Program-made: the position numbers and the translations under genes | Notes under the pieces: generated by a model | Databases searched by the model: none | What the model saw: the letters and a program-made list of their open reading frames with translations, nothing else | What the model was told of the DNA's origin: nothing | Part shown: positions 41,867 through 50,119 of the stretch, one piece after another | Position numbering within the stretch: the stretch's first letter is position 1 | Layout: the number at the start of each line of letters is the position of its first letter | Assembly: GCF_900114535.1 (NCBI RefSeq) | Contig: NZ_FOTK01000008.1 | Location: 1-64,000, forward strand | Reading direction: 5' to 3' | Length of the DNA: 64,000 nt | From: Methylobacterium pseudosasicola | Lineage (GTDB): Bacteria; Pseudomonadota; Alphaproteobacteria; Rhizobiales; Beijerinckiaceae

Positions 41867-44128
41867 TTAGATAGGTATGCCGTGGGCCTGTGCGAAGGCG
41901 GTGAGCGCAGGGCGCAGGGAATCGCCGTCGTGCATCCGCGCCATCTCGGCATCGATCAGCTCGGTGATAGCCCCGGCATCGAGGCTCAGCACCATCGCCT
42001 TGACCGGGCCGATCGCGGCAGGCGACATCGACAGGTTGCGGTAGCCGAGGCCGATCAGGGCCATCGCGTCGAGCGGACGGCCGCCGATCTCGCCGCAGAC
42101 CGTCACCGGGCAGCCGACGGCGTTGGCGCGCTCGGCGATCAGCCGGAACGCCCGCAGGGCCGCGACGCAGAGCGGGTCGAACCGGTCGGCGACCCGGCGG
42201 TTCTCCCGGTCGACCGCGAACAGGAACTGCATCAGGTCGTTCGAGCCCACCGAGAGGAAGTCTGCCTCCCGGGCGATCTCGTCGATCTGGAACAGCAGCG
42301 AGGGTACCTCGACCATCGCGCCGAGGCGGCATTCGGTGGGAAGCTGGTAGCCGTGGCGGCGCAGATAGGCCTTCTCGCGCTCGACGATGCCTCGAGCGCG
42401 GACGAACTCGTCCACGGTGGCGACCATCGGGAACATGATCTTGAGCGGGTCGCCATCCGCGGCCTTCAGCAGCGCGCGCAGCTGCATCCGCAGCAGAGCC
42501 GGCCGGTCAAGGCCGATGCGGATCGCCCGCCAGCCGAGGGCCGGGTTCTCCTCCTCGAGCTTGGCCATGTAGGGCAGAATCTTGTCGCCGCCGATATCCA
42601 GCGTCCGGACGGTCACCGGCTTGCCAGCCGAGGCCGCAAACACCTTGCGGTAGAGCTCCTGCTGCTCCGCCGCCGAGGGCATGCGCTGGGCGACCATGAA
42701 CTGCAATTCGGTGCGGAACAGGCCGACGCCCTCCGCGCCGGTCTCGTGCAGGTGGCTGAAATCCACCAGCAGGCCGGCATTGAGCTGAAGCCCGACCCGC
42801 ACCCCGTCCCGGGTCTGGGCTGGAACGTCGCGGAGCGCCCGGTACTGCTCCTGCCGGCGGGCGCGCAGGCGCACCATCTCGGCATAAGCGGCCTCAACCT
42901 CGGGCCCGGGCCGGACATGGACTTCACCGGCCACGCCGTCGACGATGATGGCATCGCCCGCGTCGCAGAGCGCCGAGGCGTTCTCGACCTCGCCCACCGC
43001 CGGGATGCCGAGCGCCCGGGCCACGATGGCGACGTGGCTGGTGGGCCCGCCCTCCTCCAGGACGATGCCGCGCAGCGTCGAGGAATCGTAGTCGAGAAGC
43101 GCCGCCGGCCCCATGGTGCGGGCCACCAGGATGGCATTCTCGGGCAGGACGACGGTGCCGCCCGCCTCCGGGCCGGTCAACGTGCGCAGCAGCCGGTTGG
43201 CAAGGTCGTCCAGATCGTGCAGGCGCTCGCGCAGATACGGATCGGACTGGCGCATCATCCGGGCGCGGTTGTCCGACTGGACCCGCTCCACCGCGGCCTC
43301 TGCGGTGAGGCCGGAGGCCACGGCCTCGCGCATCCGCCGGAGCCAGCCCTTGTCGTGGGCGAACATCCGGACGGTCTCCAGCACCTCGCGCGATTCGGCG
43401 GTGCCGATCCGGTCGCCGCGCTCCACCAGCGCGTCGATGGCCGAGCGGACCTCCTCGATCGCCGCGTCGAGCCGCGCGACCTCGCGCTCGACATTCTCGG
43501 CGATCAGCGTCTTCACGACGACGCGGGGCTCGTGCAGCACCACGTGGCCGAGGCCAATCCCGTCCGCCAGGGCGATGCCCCGGGCGACCACCGGGCGGCG
43601 GGCGGCGGTGCCGGCATCCGGCGCCAGTCCCTCCAGCTCGCCCGAGGCGATCATCTCCGAGAGCACCATCGCGGTGGTCTGGAGCGCCTCGATCTCCTCC
43701 TCGGAATAGACCCGGTAGGTCTTGTTCTGGACGGTGAGCACGCCGAGCGTGTTGCCGGCCCGCAGCAGCGGCACGCCCAGGAAGGCGTGATACGCCTCTT
43801 CCCCGGTCTCCGGCCGGTACGAGAAGGCCGGATGGTTCTGGGCGTCCGAGAGGGAGAGCGGTTCGGCGGTGCGGGCGATCAGGCCGACGAGGCCCTCGTC
43901 GGCATGCATCCGCGTCAGGTGCACAGCCTCGCGGTTCAGACCTTCCGTGGCGAACAGTTCGAGGGTGTTGTCATCCCGCAGGACGTAGACCGAGCAGACC
44001 TCGGCCACCACGTTGGCGGCGATCAGGACGACGATGCGGTCGAGTCGCGCCTGGGGGCTGACCGGCTCCGCCATCGCTTCGCGGAGGCGGCGCAGCAGCA
44101 GGCGCGGGCCTCCGGGCGCAGCGGGCAT
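41867..44128 (-). CDS. ptsP: Phosphoenolpyruvate-protein phosphotransferase PtsP (EI-Ntr)
   Basis: About 753 aa from ATG 44128; an in-frame start at 44194 is less likely. It takes phosphate from PEP and passes it to NPr and EIIA-Ntr, a regulatory chain that responds to glutamine and affects potassium, nitrogen and carbon-storage control. Order: GAF sensor domain (about 20-160, ANVVAEVCSVYVLRDDNTLEL), EI N-domain with the phospho-His in EGGPTSHVAIVARALG, then the PEP-binding barrel with GLFRTELQFMV, MVEVPSLLFQIDEIA and VGSNDLMQFLFAVDREN, and the Cys of VTVCGEIGGRPLDAM. It lies between lysC and prfA, a conserved order. Confidence 0.95.
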   Translation of the reverse strand: MPAAPGGPRLLLRRLREAMAEPVSPQARLDRIVVLIAANVVAEVCSVYVLRDDNTLELFATEGLNREAVHLTRMHADEGLVGLIARTAEPLSLSDAQNHPAFSYRPETGEEAYHAFLGVPLLRAGNTLGVLTVQNKTYRVYSEEEIEALQTTAMVLSEMIASGELEGLAPDAGTAARRPVVARGIALADGIGLGHVVLHEPRVVVKTLIAENVEREVARLDAAIEEVRSAIDALVERGDRIGTAESREVLETVRMFAHDKGWLRRMREAVASGLTAEAAVERVQSDNRARMMRQSDPYLRERLHDLDDLANRLLRTLTGPEAGGTVVLPENAILVARTMGPAALLDYDSSTLRGIVLEEGGPTSHVAIVARALGIPAVGEVENASALCDAGDAIIVDGVAGEVHVRPGPEVEAAYAEMVRLRARRQEQYRALRDVPAQTRDGVRVGLQLNAGLLVDFSHLHETGAEGVGLFRTELQFMVAQRMPSAAEQQELYRKVFAASAGKPVTVRTLDIGGDKILPYMAKLEEENPALGWRAIRIGLDRPALLRMQLRALLKAADGDPLKIMFPMVATVDEFVRARGIVEREKAYLRRHGYQLPTECRLGAMVEVPSLLFQIDEIAREADFLSVGSNDLMQFLFAVDRENRRVADRFDPLCVAALRAFRLIAERANAVGCPVTVCGEIGGRPLDAMALIGLGYRNLSMSPAAIGPVKAMVLSLDAGAITELIDAEMARMHDGDSLRPALTAFAQAHGIPI

Positions 44129-44433
44129 CGATTCGTCGTTCCAACGTGGCGAGTGGCCTTGGCGTCGACCACCCTGCAACCTTGGCGCCACCATCGCAAC
44201 GGCCGGCGCCTGATGGACCGAGCCGCCTTCCTCCAGAGCACCTCTGGGATCTGCGGACCGGCCCGTGACTGTTCTAGCTCAAGACACCCGATCCGCTCCC
44301 GAAGTCGTGTTCGCTCGCCCCGCGATCGGACACGATTTCCAGCCCTTGTCCAAGCCCTTATTTCAGAGCGGGCCCGCTTACCAAACCGGCATCCGTTCGG
44401 CGCGGAAACGCTCTAGACTGGACCCTTCCGGGC
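44129..44433. other. Spacer between lysC and ptsP
   Basis: No gene is visible in these 305 bases; they hold the ptsP promoter and the lysC 3' end. The AGGCCTGATCCAGGCC inverted repeat near 44435-44450 overlaps the lysC stop and could act as its terminator stem, without a T-run. Confidence 0.4.
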
Positions 44434-45669
44434 TCAGGCCTGATCCAGGCCGTATAGCGAGTGGAGCGTGCGCACGGCAAGCTCCGTATAGGCTGCATCG
44501 ATCAGCACGGAGAACTTGATCTCCGAGGTGGTGATCGCGCGGATGTTGATGCCCTTCTCGGCCAAAGCCCGGAAGGCCTTGGCGGCGACGCCCGCGTGGC
44601 TGCGCATTCCGACGCCGATCGCCGAGACTTTGACCACGTCGGTGGCGCCCTCGATCTGCGCGTAGCCGATCTGCGAGCTGGCCTGGTCGAGGATCGCCCG
44701 GGTGCGCGCGTACTCGGCGGCCGGCACCGTGAAGGTCATGTCCGTGGTCGACTGGTCGCCCGACACGGTCTGGATGATCATGTCGACGTTGATGTTCGCG
44801 TCGGCCAGCGGCCCGAAGATGGCGGCGGCCACGCCGGGGCTGTCCTTGACCTTGCGCAGGGTGATCTGCGCCTCGTCCCGGGAAAACGCGATCCCGGTGA
44901 TGATCTGCTGTTCCACGATGTCGTCCTCGTCGCAGATGAGGGTGCCCGGGCGCGCGGTGTCCGGCGGATCGAAGGAGGACCGGACCGTAGTCGGTACCCG
45001 GTGGACCATGGCGAGTTCCACCGAGCGGACCTGCAGCACCTTGGCGCCGAGCGACGCCATCTCCAGCATTTCCTCGAAGGTCACGCGCTCCATGCGCCTT
45101 GCCTTCGGCACGATCCGCGGATCGGTGGTGTAGACCCCGTCCACGTCCGTGTAGATGTCGCAGCGCTCGGCCTGGATGGCGGCCGCCACGGCCACCGCCG
45201 AGGTGTCCGAGCCGCCGCGCCCGAGGGTCGTCACCCGGCCGGTCTCGGCATGGATGCCCTGGAAGCCGGCGATCACCGCGACCTCGCCCTTGGCGAAGCC
45301 CGCTTCGAGGTTCTTCGGGTCGATCTCGGCGATGCGGGCCGAGCCGTGGGCGTCCGAGGTCACCACGGGGATCTGCCAGCCCTGCCAGGAGCGGGCCTTG
45401 ATCCCGTCCTTCTGCAGGGCGACCGCCAGGAGGCCGGCGGTGACCAGCTCACCCGAGGCCACGACGGCATCGTACTCGCGCGGGTCGTAGAGCGGGTTGG
45501 CGTCCTTGACCCAATCGACCAACTCGTTGGTCTTGCCGGACATCGCCGACACGATCACGGCGACCTCGTAGCCGGCCGCGACCTCCCGGGCGACGTGGCG
45601 GGCCACGTTGCGGATGCGCTCGACGTTGGCGACGGAGGTGCCGCCGAATTTCATCACCAGACGGGGCAT
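44434..45669 (-). CDS. lysC: Aspartate kinase
   Basis: 411 aa, full length, starting MPRLVMKFGGTSVAN with the phosphate-binding glycine motif. It phosphorylates aspartate, the first step to lysine, threonine, methionine and (via asd and dapB, both in the window) diaminopimelate for the cell wall. Central marks: VVIVSAMSGKTNELV-like ALIVSAMSGKTN, TLGRGGSDTSAVAVAAA, CDIYTDVDGVYTTDP. Two ACT domains follow (about 265-410) that bind lysine or threonine as feedback inhibitors. ubiG diverges 264 bp away. Confidence 0.96.
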   Translation of the reverse strand: MPRLVMKFGGTSVANVERIRNVARHVAREVAAGYEVAVIVSAMSGKTNELVDWVKDANPLYDPREYDAVVASGELVTAGLLAVALQKDGIKARSWQGWQIPVVTSDAHGSARIAEIDPKNLEAGFAKGEVAVIAGFQGIHAETGRVTTLGRGGSDTSAVAVAAAIQAERCDIYTDVDGVYTTDPRIVPKARRMERVTFEEMLEMASLGAKVLQVRSVELAMVHRVPTTVRSSFDPPDTARPGTLICDEDDIVEQQIITGIAFSRDEAQITLRKVKDSPGVAAAIFGPLADANINVDMIIQTVSGDQSTTDMTFTVPAAEYARTRAILDQASSQIGYAQIEGATDVVKVSAIGVGMRSHAGVAAKAFRALAEKGINIRAITTSEIKFSVLIDAAYTELAVRTLHSLYGLDQA

Positions 45670-45933
45670 GTTGGTTCTTCGCGGATTCCCGGCGTCTGGG
45701 AAGGGGACCGCCCTGGCGGGTCCCGGACAGTGCCCGGCGGGTACAAGCGGCTCGGCAGGGTGTCAACAACCGCCCGGGCATGGCTCCGGCGCCGCGGCGA
45801 CGGCCGTGGGACAGGCATGCTATGGGCGGCGCAGGACCTGTCCCGCCGGCCCCTCGACCCCGATCGCTCAGCGAGCACCGTGGTTTTGGGCCAGGAGCGG
45901 ACGGGGCCGGAATATCGTCTGGACGGAACGCGC

Positions 45934-46695
45934 ATGGACAGGGCAGCCACGAATCCCGGTACGGACGGCTTCGTCGATCGCGGCGAGGTCGCGCGGTTCG
46001 ACGCGCTCGCCGCCACCTGGTGGGACGAGGCCGGGCCGATGCGGGTGCTGCACCGGTTCAACCCGGTGCGGCTCGCCTATATTCGCGACGCGCTCTGCCG
46101 GCGCTTCGGCCGGGACCCGCAGACGCCGTTCCCGCTGGACGGACTGACGATCTGCGATGTCGGCTGCGGCGGCGGGGTCCTGTCGGAGCCCCTGGCCCGG
46201 CTCGGTGCCACGGTGACCGGCCTCGATCCCGCGGAGCAGAACATCGCGGTCGCCCGCGCCCATGCGGCGTCGGCCGGCGTGCCGGTGGATTACCGCAGCG
46301 AGACCATCGAGGCCGTGGTCGCCGCCGGCCAGAGCTTCGACGCGGTGTTGATCATGGAAGTGGTCGAGCACGTCTCGGACAGGCCGGCCTTCGTCCGCAC
46401 GGCCTGCGCGGCGGTGAAGCCCAGCGGCATGTTGTTCGGCGCAACCCTCAACCGGACGCTGCGCTCCTTCGCGCTGGCCATCGTCGGCGCCGAGTACGTG
46501 CTCGGCTGGCTGCCGCGGGGCACCCACGATTGGGAGAAGTTCGTGAAGCCGGAGGAGTTCGCCCGCGCCATCCGGGCGGGCGGCCTCGACGTCACTGACA
46601 CGATCGGCGTCGCCTACAACCCGCTGACCGACGGCTGGCGCACCAGCCGGGACAAGGCCGTGAACTACATGGTCGCGGCCGAACGTCGGGCCTGA
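45934..46695 (+). CDS. ubiG: Ubiquinone biosynthesis O-methyltransferase UbiG
   Basis: 253 aa from ATG 45934 (MDRAATNPGTDGF); the frame is open for 1.4 kb upstream only because of base composition. UbiG methylates the two hydroxyls of the ubiquinone ring precursor at the membrane surface. SAM motif: CDVGCGGGVLSEPLARLGA (about 72-90), then TGLDPAEQNIAVA; VLIMEVVEHVSD; and the substrate-side LNRTLRSFALAIVGAEYVLG. FDALAATWWDEAGPM near the N-terminus is typical UbiG. It is divergent from lysC, a common rhizobial arrangement, and is followed at 46 bp by a PEBP-like gene. Confidence 0.95.
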   Translation: MDRAATNPGTDGFVDRGEVARFDALAATWWDEAGPMRVLHRFNPVRLAYIRDALCRRFGRDPQTPFPLDGLTICDVGCGGGVLSEPLARLGATVTGLDPAEQNIAVARAHAASAGVPVDYRSETIEAVVAAGQSFDAVLIMEVVEHVSDRPAFVRTACAAVKPSGMLFGATLNRTLRSFALAIVGAEYVLGWLPRGTHDWEKFVKPEEFARAIRAGGLDVTDTIGVAYNPLTDGWRTSRDKAVNYMVAAERRA

Positions 46696-46741
46696 ACCGG
46701 AGCCGCCGTTCGCGGTTGAGACCGCAGCGGAGACCCAGAGC

Positions 46742-47314
46742 ATGCTCGAGAAGATCCCAAGTGCGGTCGGCGAGGCCCTGTCCGGCCTCAAGGCCGGGAT
46801 GGAGAAGACCGCCTATCACGCGGTCTTCGCCGACATCCCGGAGACGCTGACGCTGACGAGCCCCGCCTTCGCGGACGGCGGCGAGATCCCCGCCCGCTTC
46901 ACTGCGGACGGGCCCGGAACCTCACCGCCCCTCGCCTGGAGCGGCCTGCCGACCCAGACCGCCGCCCTCGTCCTTCTGGTCGAGGATGCCGGCAGCCCGA
47001 CGCCGCAACCGCTTGTTCACCTTATCGTGTGGAATCTGCCACTTACGCCTGACAGTCTCGATGAGGGGGCCCTGCCGAGCCCCGGCCGACCTTTGCCCGG
47101 ACCGAGCCTCGGCAAGAACAGCTTTCTGCGGCCCGAATGGCTGCCGCCCGATCCACCGAGCGGTCATGGCAGCCACGCCTACCTGTTCCAGCTCTACGCG
47201 TTGGCCAGCGCTGTCGATCTGCCCGAGAGCCCCGGCCGCGGCGCCGTTCTCGATGCGATGCGCGGGCAGGTGATCGGCAAGGGCGGGCTGGTCGGAACCT
47301 ATGCGCGTGCCTGA
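46742..47314 (+). CDS. YbhB/YbcL-type PEBP (Raf-kinase-inhibitor-like) protein
   Basis: 190 aa, the phosphatidylethanolamine-binding protein fold. ALTLTSPAFADGGEIPARFTADG-type opening (shown in part: TLTSPAFADGGEIPARF), DGPGTSPPLAWSGLPTQT, a conserved LVLLVEDAGSP-x-PLVHLIVWNLP near 85, and GHGSHAYLFQLYAL with the family's His and Tyr. Bacterial members bind small anions or ligands; their role is not settled, and this one has no signal peptide. It directly follows ubiG (46 bp), perhaps in one mRNA, but no functional link is known. Confidence 0.92.
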   Translation: MLEKIPSAVGEALSGLKAGMEKTAYHAVFADIPETLTLTSPAFADGGEIPARFTADGPGTSPPLAWSGLPTQTAALVLLVEDAGSPTPQPLVHLIVWNLPLTPDSLDEGALPSPGRPLPGPSLGKNSFLRPEWLPPDPPSGHGSHAYLFQLYALASAVDLPESPGRGAVLDAMRGQVIGKGGLVGTYARA

Positions 47315-47467
47315 GGCCGGCTCGTCGACGCCTGGGGATTGGCGCGTGGGGATTGGATTGCGGCTTGAGGCCATTCGCGTTGTACCGGCGTCCGCCGGGC
47401 GTTACTGTCTCGACCCGATACCGCCTCTGCGGACAAGAACGGAAATTCAGTTTCGGAGACGGGATCT

Positions 47468-48085
47468 GTGGGCGTCGATGCACGGCTGAAGCGGCTGGAT
47501 ACCGAAATCGTCGCGCGTGCGTTGGCCGCTACGAATGTCGGAACCTGGGAATGGCGCATCGCCGACGATGTCGTGCGCTGCGACTCGGTCGCCGCGACGA
47601 TGCTGGGCATTCCTCGGGACGCCACCGGGCGCGGCACCACCTACGCGCTGTTCTTCGAGCGGATCCATCCGGAAGACCGGCCGCGCATCGCGTCGATCGT
47701 GAAGAATCTTCAGCGGCACGGCGGCCTGTACGTCGCCCAGTACCGCACCGTGCTCGCCCCCGACGACGTGCGCTGGGTGCTGGCGCGCGGTCGCTTCGTC
47801 ATGGGGCCGGACGGGCTGGTGAGCGAGGCGCGCGGCATCGTCATCGACGTAACCGAGAGCAGCCGTGACGGCTTCCTCGACGAGGCCACCTTCTGCGCGA
47901 TCGACTCTCCCGGGGGTGGGATCGATCGGGTGGCCGAATTGGCGCTGGCGCTGTTCACGGCGGCAGAGGGCCTGTCGGGCGTGGATTTTGAGCGCCTGAA
48001 GCCGCTGATGGACGGGCTGCTGCACGAGATCGGCCGCCAGCTGGTCGGAACGACCGCGGTCCCGGCCTCCGACAGCGTGCATTGA
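47468..48085 (+). CDS. PAS-domain protein
   Basis: 205 aa from GTG 47468. One PAS domain of the PAS_3 type (about 14-135): NVGTWEWRIADDVVRCDSVA, FFERIHPEDRPRIAS, and the following PAC-like QYRTVLAPDDVRWVLARGRF, then GLVSEARGIVIDVTESS. The C-terminal 70 residues are a helical region with no kinase, GGDEF or HTH part, so it probably senses a ligand or redox state and contacts another protein. It stands alone, 153 bp after the PEBP-like gene. Output unknown. Confidence 0.8.
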   Translation: MGVDARLKRLDTEIVARALAATNVGTWEWRIADDVVRCDSVAATMLGIPRDATGRGTTYALFFERIHPEDRPRIASIVKNLQRHGGLYVAQYRTVLAPDDVRWVLARGRFVMGPDGLVSEARGIVIDVTESSRDGFLDEATFCAIDSPGGGIDRVAELALALFTAAEGLSGVDFERLKPLMDGLLHEIGRQLVGTTAVPASDSVH

Positions 48086-48251
48086 GGCGCCGCGCCTGCG
48101 ACGCCTTGCCTTGCGGTGGCGAATCCTGATATGGCGGCGCCATCCCGCGATGCGTGTGCCGTGATCGCTGGACGCGATCGCCGCGTCCCGCCTCGTGACC
48201 ACGTTCCCGATCCCCCGTGAATGGACGGCCCCACCCGGGCTCGAGAAACCG

Positions 48252-48377
48252 ATGAAGATCCGTAATTCCCTCAAGTCCCTGCGCGGCCGTCACCGCGACA
48301 ACCAGCTCGTGCGCCGCAAGGGCCGGGTCTACGTGATCAACAAGACCCAGAAGCGCTTCAAGGCCCGCCAGGGCTGA
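48252..48377 (+). CDS. rpmJ: 50S ribosomal protein L36 (RpmJ, cysteine-free type)
   Basis: 41 aa from ATG 48252 ([20 protein letters not shown]); the frame opens at 48195 but the family starts here. It lacks the zinc-binding CxxC-x-C-H set of classical L36 and is the C-minus paralogue common as the only copy in alphaproteobacteria. Ends [12 protein letters not shown]. Part of the large subunit. A strong hairpin terminator follows at 48413. Confidence 0.95.
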   Translation: MKIRNSLKSLRGRHRDNQLVRRKGRVYVINKTQKRFKARQG

Positions 48378-48412
48378 AGCCTGCGCCCGGCTTCGGTCGG
48401 GTAGATCATCAC

Positions 48413-48449
48413 GAAAGCAGCCGCGCCCGTCCGGGTTGCGGCTGCTTTC
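48413..48449 (+). terminator. Hairpin terminator after rpmJ
   Basis: GAAAGCAGCCGC (48413-48424) pairs perfectly with GCGGCTGCTTTC (48438-48449). A 12-bp stem with TTTC at the end, 36 bp after the stop. Confidence 0.75.
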
Positions 48450-48506
48450 GCGTGCGCGGCACCGCGGCACGTTGACGAGGGCCGCACCCGCGCACACTCT
48501 GGCGGG

Positions 48507-49109
48507 ATGACGTCGACCCGCCTCCTCGCCGCCCTGGTCTGCCTGCCGGTCCTCGTGACGGTCGCCGCCGCGGCGCCGGATGCCGGACGATCCGGCCGCA
48601 CGGCGCCCGAGGCGAAGCCGGCACCGAAGCCCGTGAGCCTCGACGACTTGTTCGCCCGCCTGCGCGCCAGCGAGGATCCGGCGCAGGCGAAGGGCATCGC
48701 CAAGTTAATCGAGCGCCGCCTTGACGCCTCGGGCAGCCCGACCGCCGACCTGCTCACCGACCGCGCCCGGCAAGCCATCGCGGCCCACGACTTTCCCCTG
48801 GCGGCCGAGCTGATGGATCGGGTCACCGCTCTGGAGCCGAACTGGTCCGAGGGCTGGAACCGGCGCGCCACGGTGTTCTGGCTCCTGACCGACAAGGACG
48901 ACGCCATCGCCGACCTGCGCCGCGCCCTGGTGCTGGAGCCGCGTCACTTCGAGGCGTGGGCCGCGATGGGGCGGATCTACGAATCCCTCGATGACAAGGC
49001 CCGGGCATTGGCGGCGTTCCGCCGGGCCAAGGCGCTCTATCCGAAGATGGAGAAGATCGGCGAGGCGGTCGACCGCCTGGCCCCGGAGGTTGACGGCCGC
49101 GACCTGTGA
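48507..49109 (+). CDS. Exported TPR-repeat protein
   Basis: 200 aa with a signal peptide (RLLAALVCLPVLVTVAAAAP) and two to three tetratricopeptide repeats (about 80-185): DFPLAAELMDRVTALEPNWS, then NRRATVFWLLTDKDDAIADL and AMGRIYESLDDKARALAAF. TPR units mediate protein contacts in the periplasm. The stop overlaps the next GTG by 4 bases (GTGA), so it is coupled with the alpha/beta hydrolase. The exact role is unknown. Confidence 0.85.
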   Translation: MTSTRLLAALVCLPVLVTVAAAAPDAGRSGRTAPEAKPAPKPVSLDDLFARLRASEDPAQAKGIAKLIERRLDASGSPTADLLTDRARQAIAAHDFPLAAELMDRVTALEPNWSEGWNRRATVFWLLTDKDDAIADLRRALVLEPRHFEAWAAMGRIYESLDDKARALAAFRRAKALYPKMEKIGEAVDRLAPEVDGRDL

Positions 49110-50116
49110 GCCGGGTGGCCGCACTTCTCATCACGATCCTCTCCCTTCCCTTCGCGCTTTTGGGTCTGGTCCTCGCGCTCGGCGCGGTGGCGAGCCTCGT
49201 GATCGCCCTACGGGTCGGTGCGGAAAATCCGCCGGCCGGACCCTTTGTCGAGGTGGCCGGCGGACGCCTGGCGACCATCCAGGCCGGACCCGCCGACGGT
49301 CCTCCGGTGATCCTGCTGCACGGAGCCTCGGCCAACGCCTCCGACCCGATGGAGGGCATCGGTCGCAGGCTCGCCGAGAAGGGCTTCCACGTCATCGCCT
49401 TCGACCGGCCGGGCTTCGGCTGGAGCGACCGCATCGACGGGAGTGAGGCCGCCGCGCCGGCCGTCCAGGCACGGATCATCGCGGAGGCGCTGGAAAAGAT
49501 GGGCGTCGGTCCGGCTTTGGTGTTCGGCCATTCCTGGGCCGGTGCGCTGGCCCTGGCGCTCGCCCTCGACCATCCGGAGCGGGTCTCCGGCCTCGTCCTC
49601 GCGGCCCCTGTCGCCATGCCGATGCCGGCGCGGATGCTGGTGCTGCCGTGGTACTGGCGGCTCGCGCTCAAGCCGCCCGTGGCCTGGCTGCTGAGCCGCA
49701 CCATCGGGCCGCCGCTCGCCCAATATTATCTCCCCGAGACGGCCAAGCGGGTGTTCCAGCCCCAACCGGAGGTCCCCGGCTACGCGGAGACGGTTCGCGC
49801 ATCCCTGGTGCTGCGGCCCGGAACGCTGCTCGCCAACGTGCAGGATCTCGTCGGCCTGCCGGCCGCCCTGGCGGCGCAGAGCCCGCGCTACGGCGACCTG
49901 CGCGTCCCGACCCTGGTGATCTCCGGCGCGGCGGATCCGATCGTCCGCAGCGAGACCCAGGCGACCCCCTTGGCGAAGGCGATCCCCGGGGCGCGGCTCG
50001 TGCTGCTGCCGGGAATCGGTCACATGATCCATTTCGTGGCGGCCGACCGTCTCACCGCGGAGATCGTCCGGTTCACCGCCGAGCGGCGCGAGGCCGCCCC
50101 TTTCCTGAAGGACTAG
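49106..50116 (+). CDS. Alpha/beta hydrolase, membrane-anchored
   Basis: 336 aa from GTG 49106, coupled to the TPR gene. One N-terminal membrane helix (about 5-37) should hold the enzyme to the inner membrane. The hydrolase core runs 45-325: PVILLHGASANASD (oxyanion loop), AFDRPGFGWSDR, nucleophile Ser in VFGHSWAGALA (about 146-148), acid Asp in VISGAADPIVRS and His in GIGHMIHF. It probably hydrolyses an ester or similar; the substrate is unknown. Convergent on pyk with a 3-bp gap. Confidence 0.88.
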   Translation: MSRVAALLITILSLPFALLGLVLALGAVASLVIALRVGAENPPAGPFVEVAGGRLATIQAGPADGPPVILLHGASANASDPMEGIGRRLAEKGFHVIAFDRPGFGWSDRIDGSEAAAPAVQARIIAEALEKMGVGPALVFGHSWAGALALALALDHPERVSGLVLAAPVAMPMPARMLVLPWYWRLALKPPVAWLLSRTIGPPLAQYYLPETAKRVFQPQPEVPGYAETVRASLVLRPGTLLANVQDLVGLPAALAAQSPRYGDLRVPTLVISGAADPIVRSETQATPLAKAIPGARLVLLPGIGHMIHFVAADRLTAEIVRFTAERREAAPFLKD

Positions 50117-50119
50117 TCC

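Noticed and set aside
41594..44416. Long plus-strand open frame opposite ptsP (about 940 codons)
   Set aside because: It is the mirror of ptsP, which has all EI-Ntr motifs. The reading has no family features.
44461..45933. Upstream part of the open frame that contains ubiG
   Set aside because: The frame is open for 1.4 kb before the ubiG ATG, but that part is antisense to lysC and shows no motifs. The UbiG family starts at 45934.
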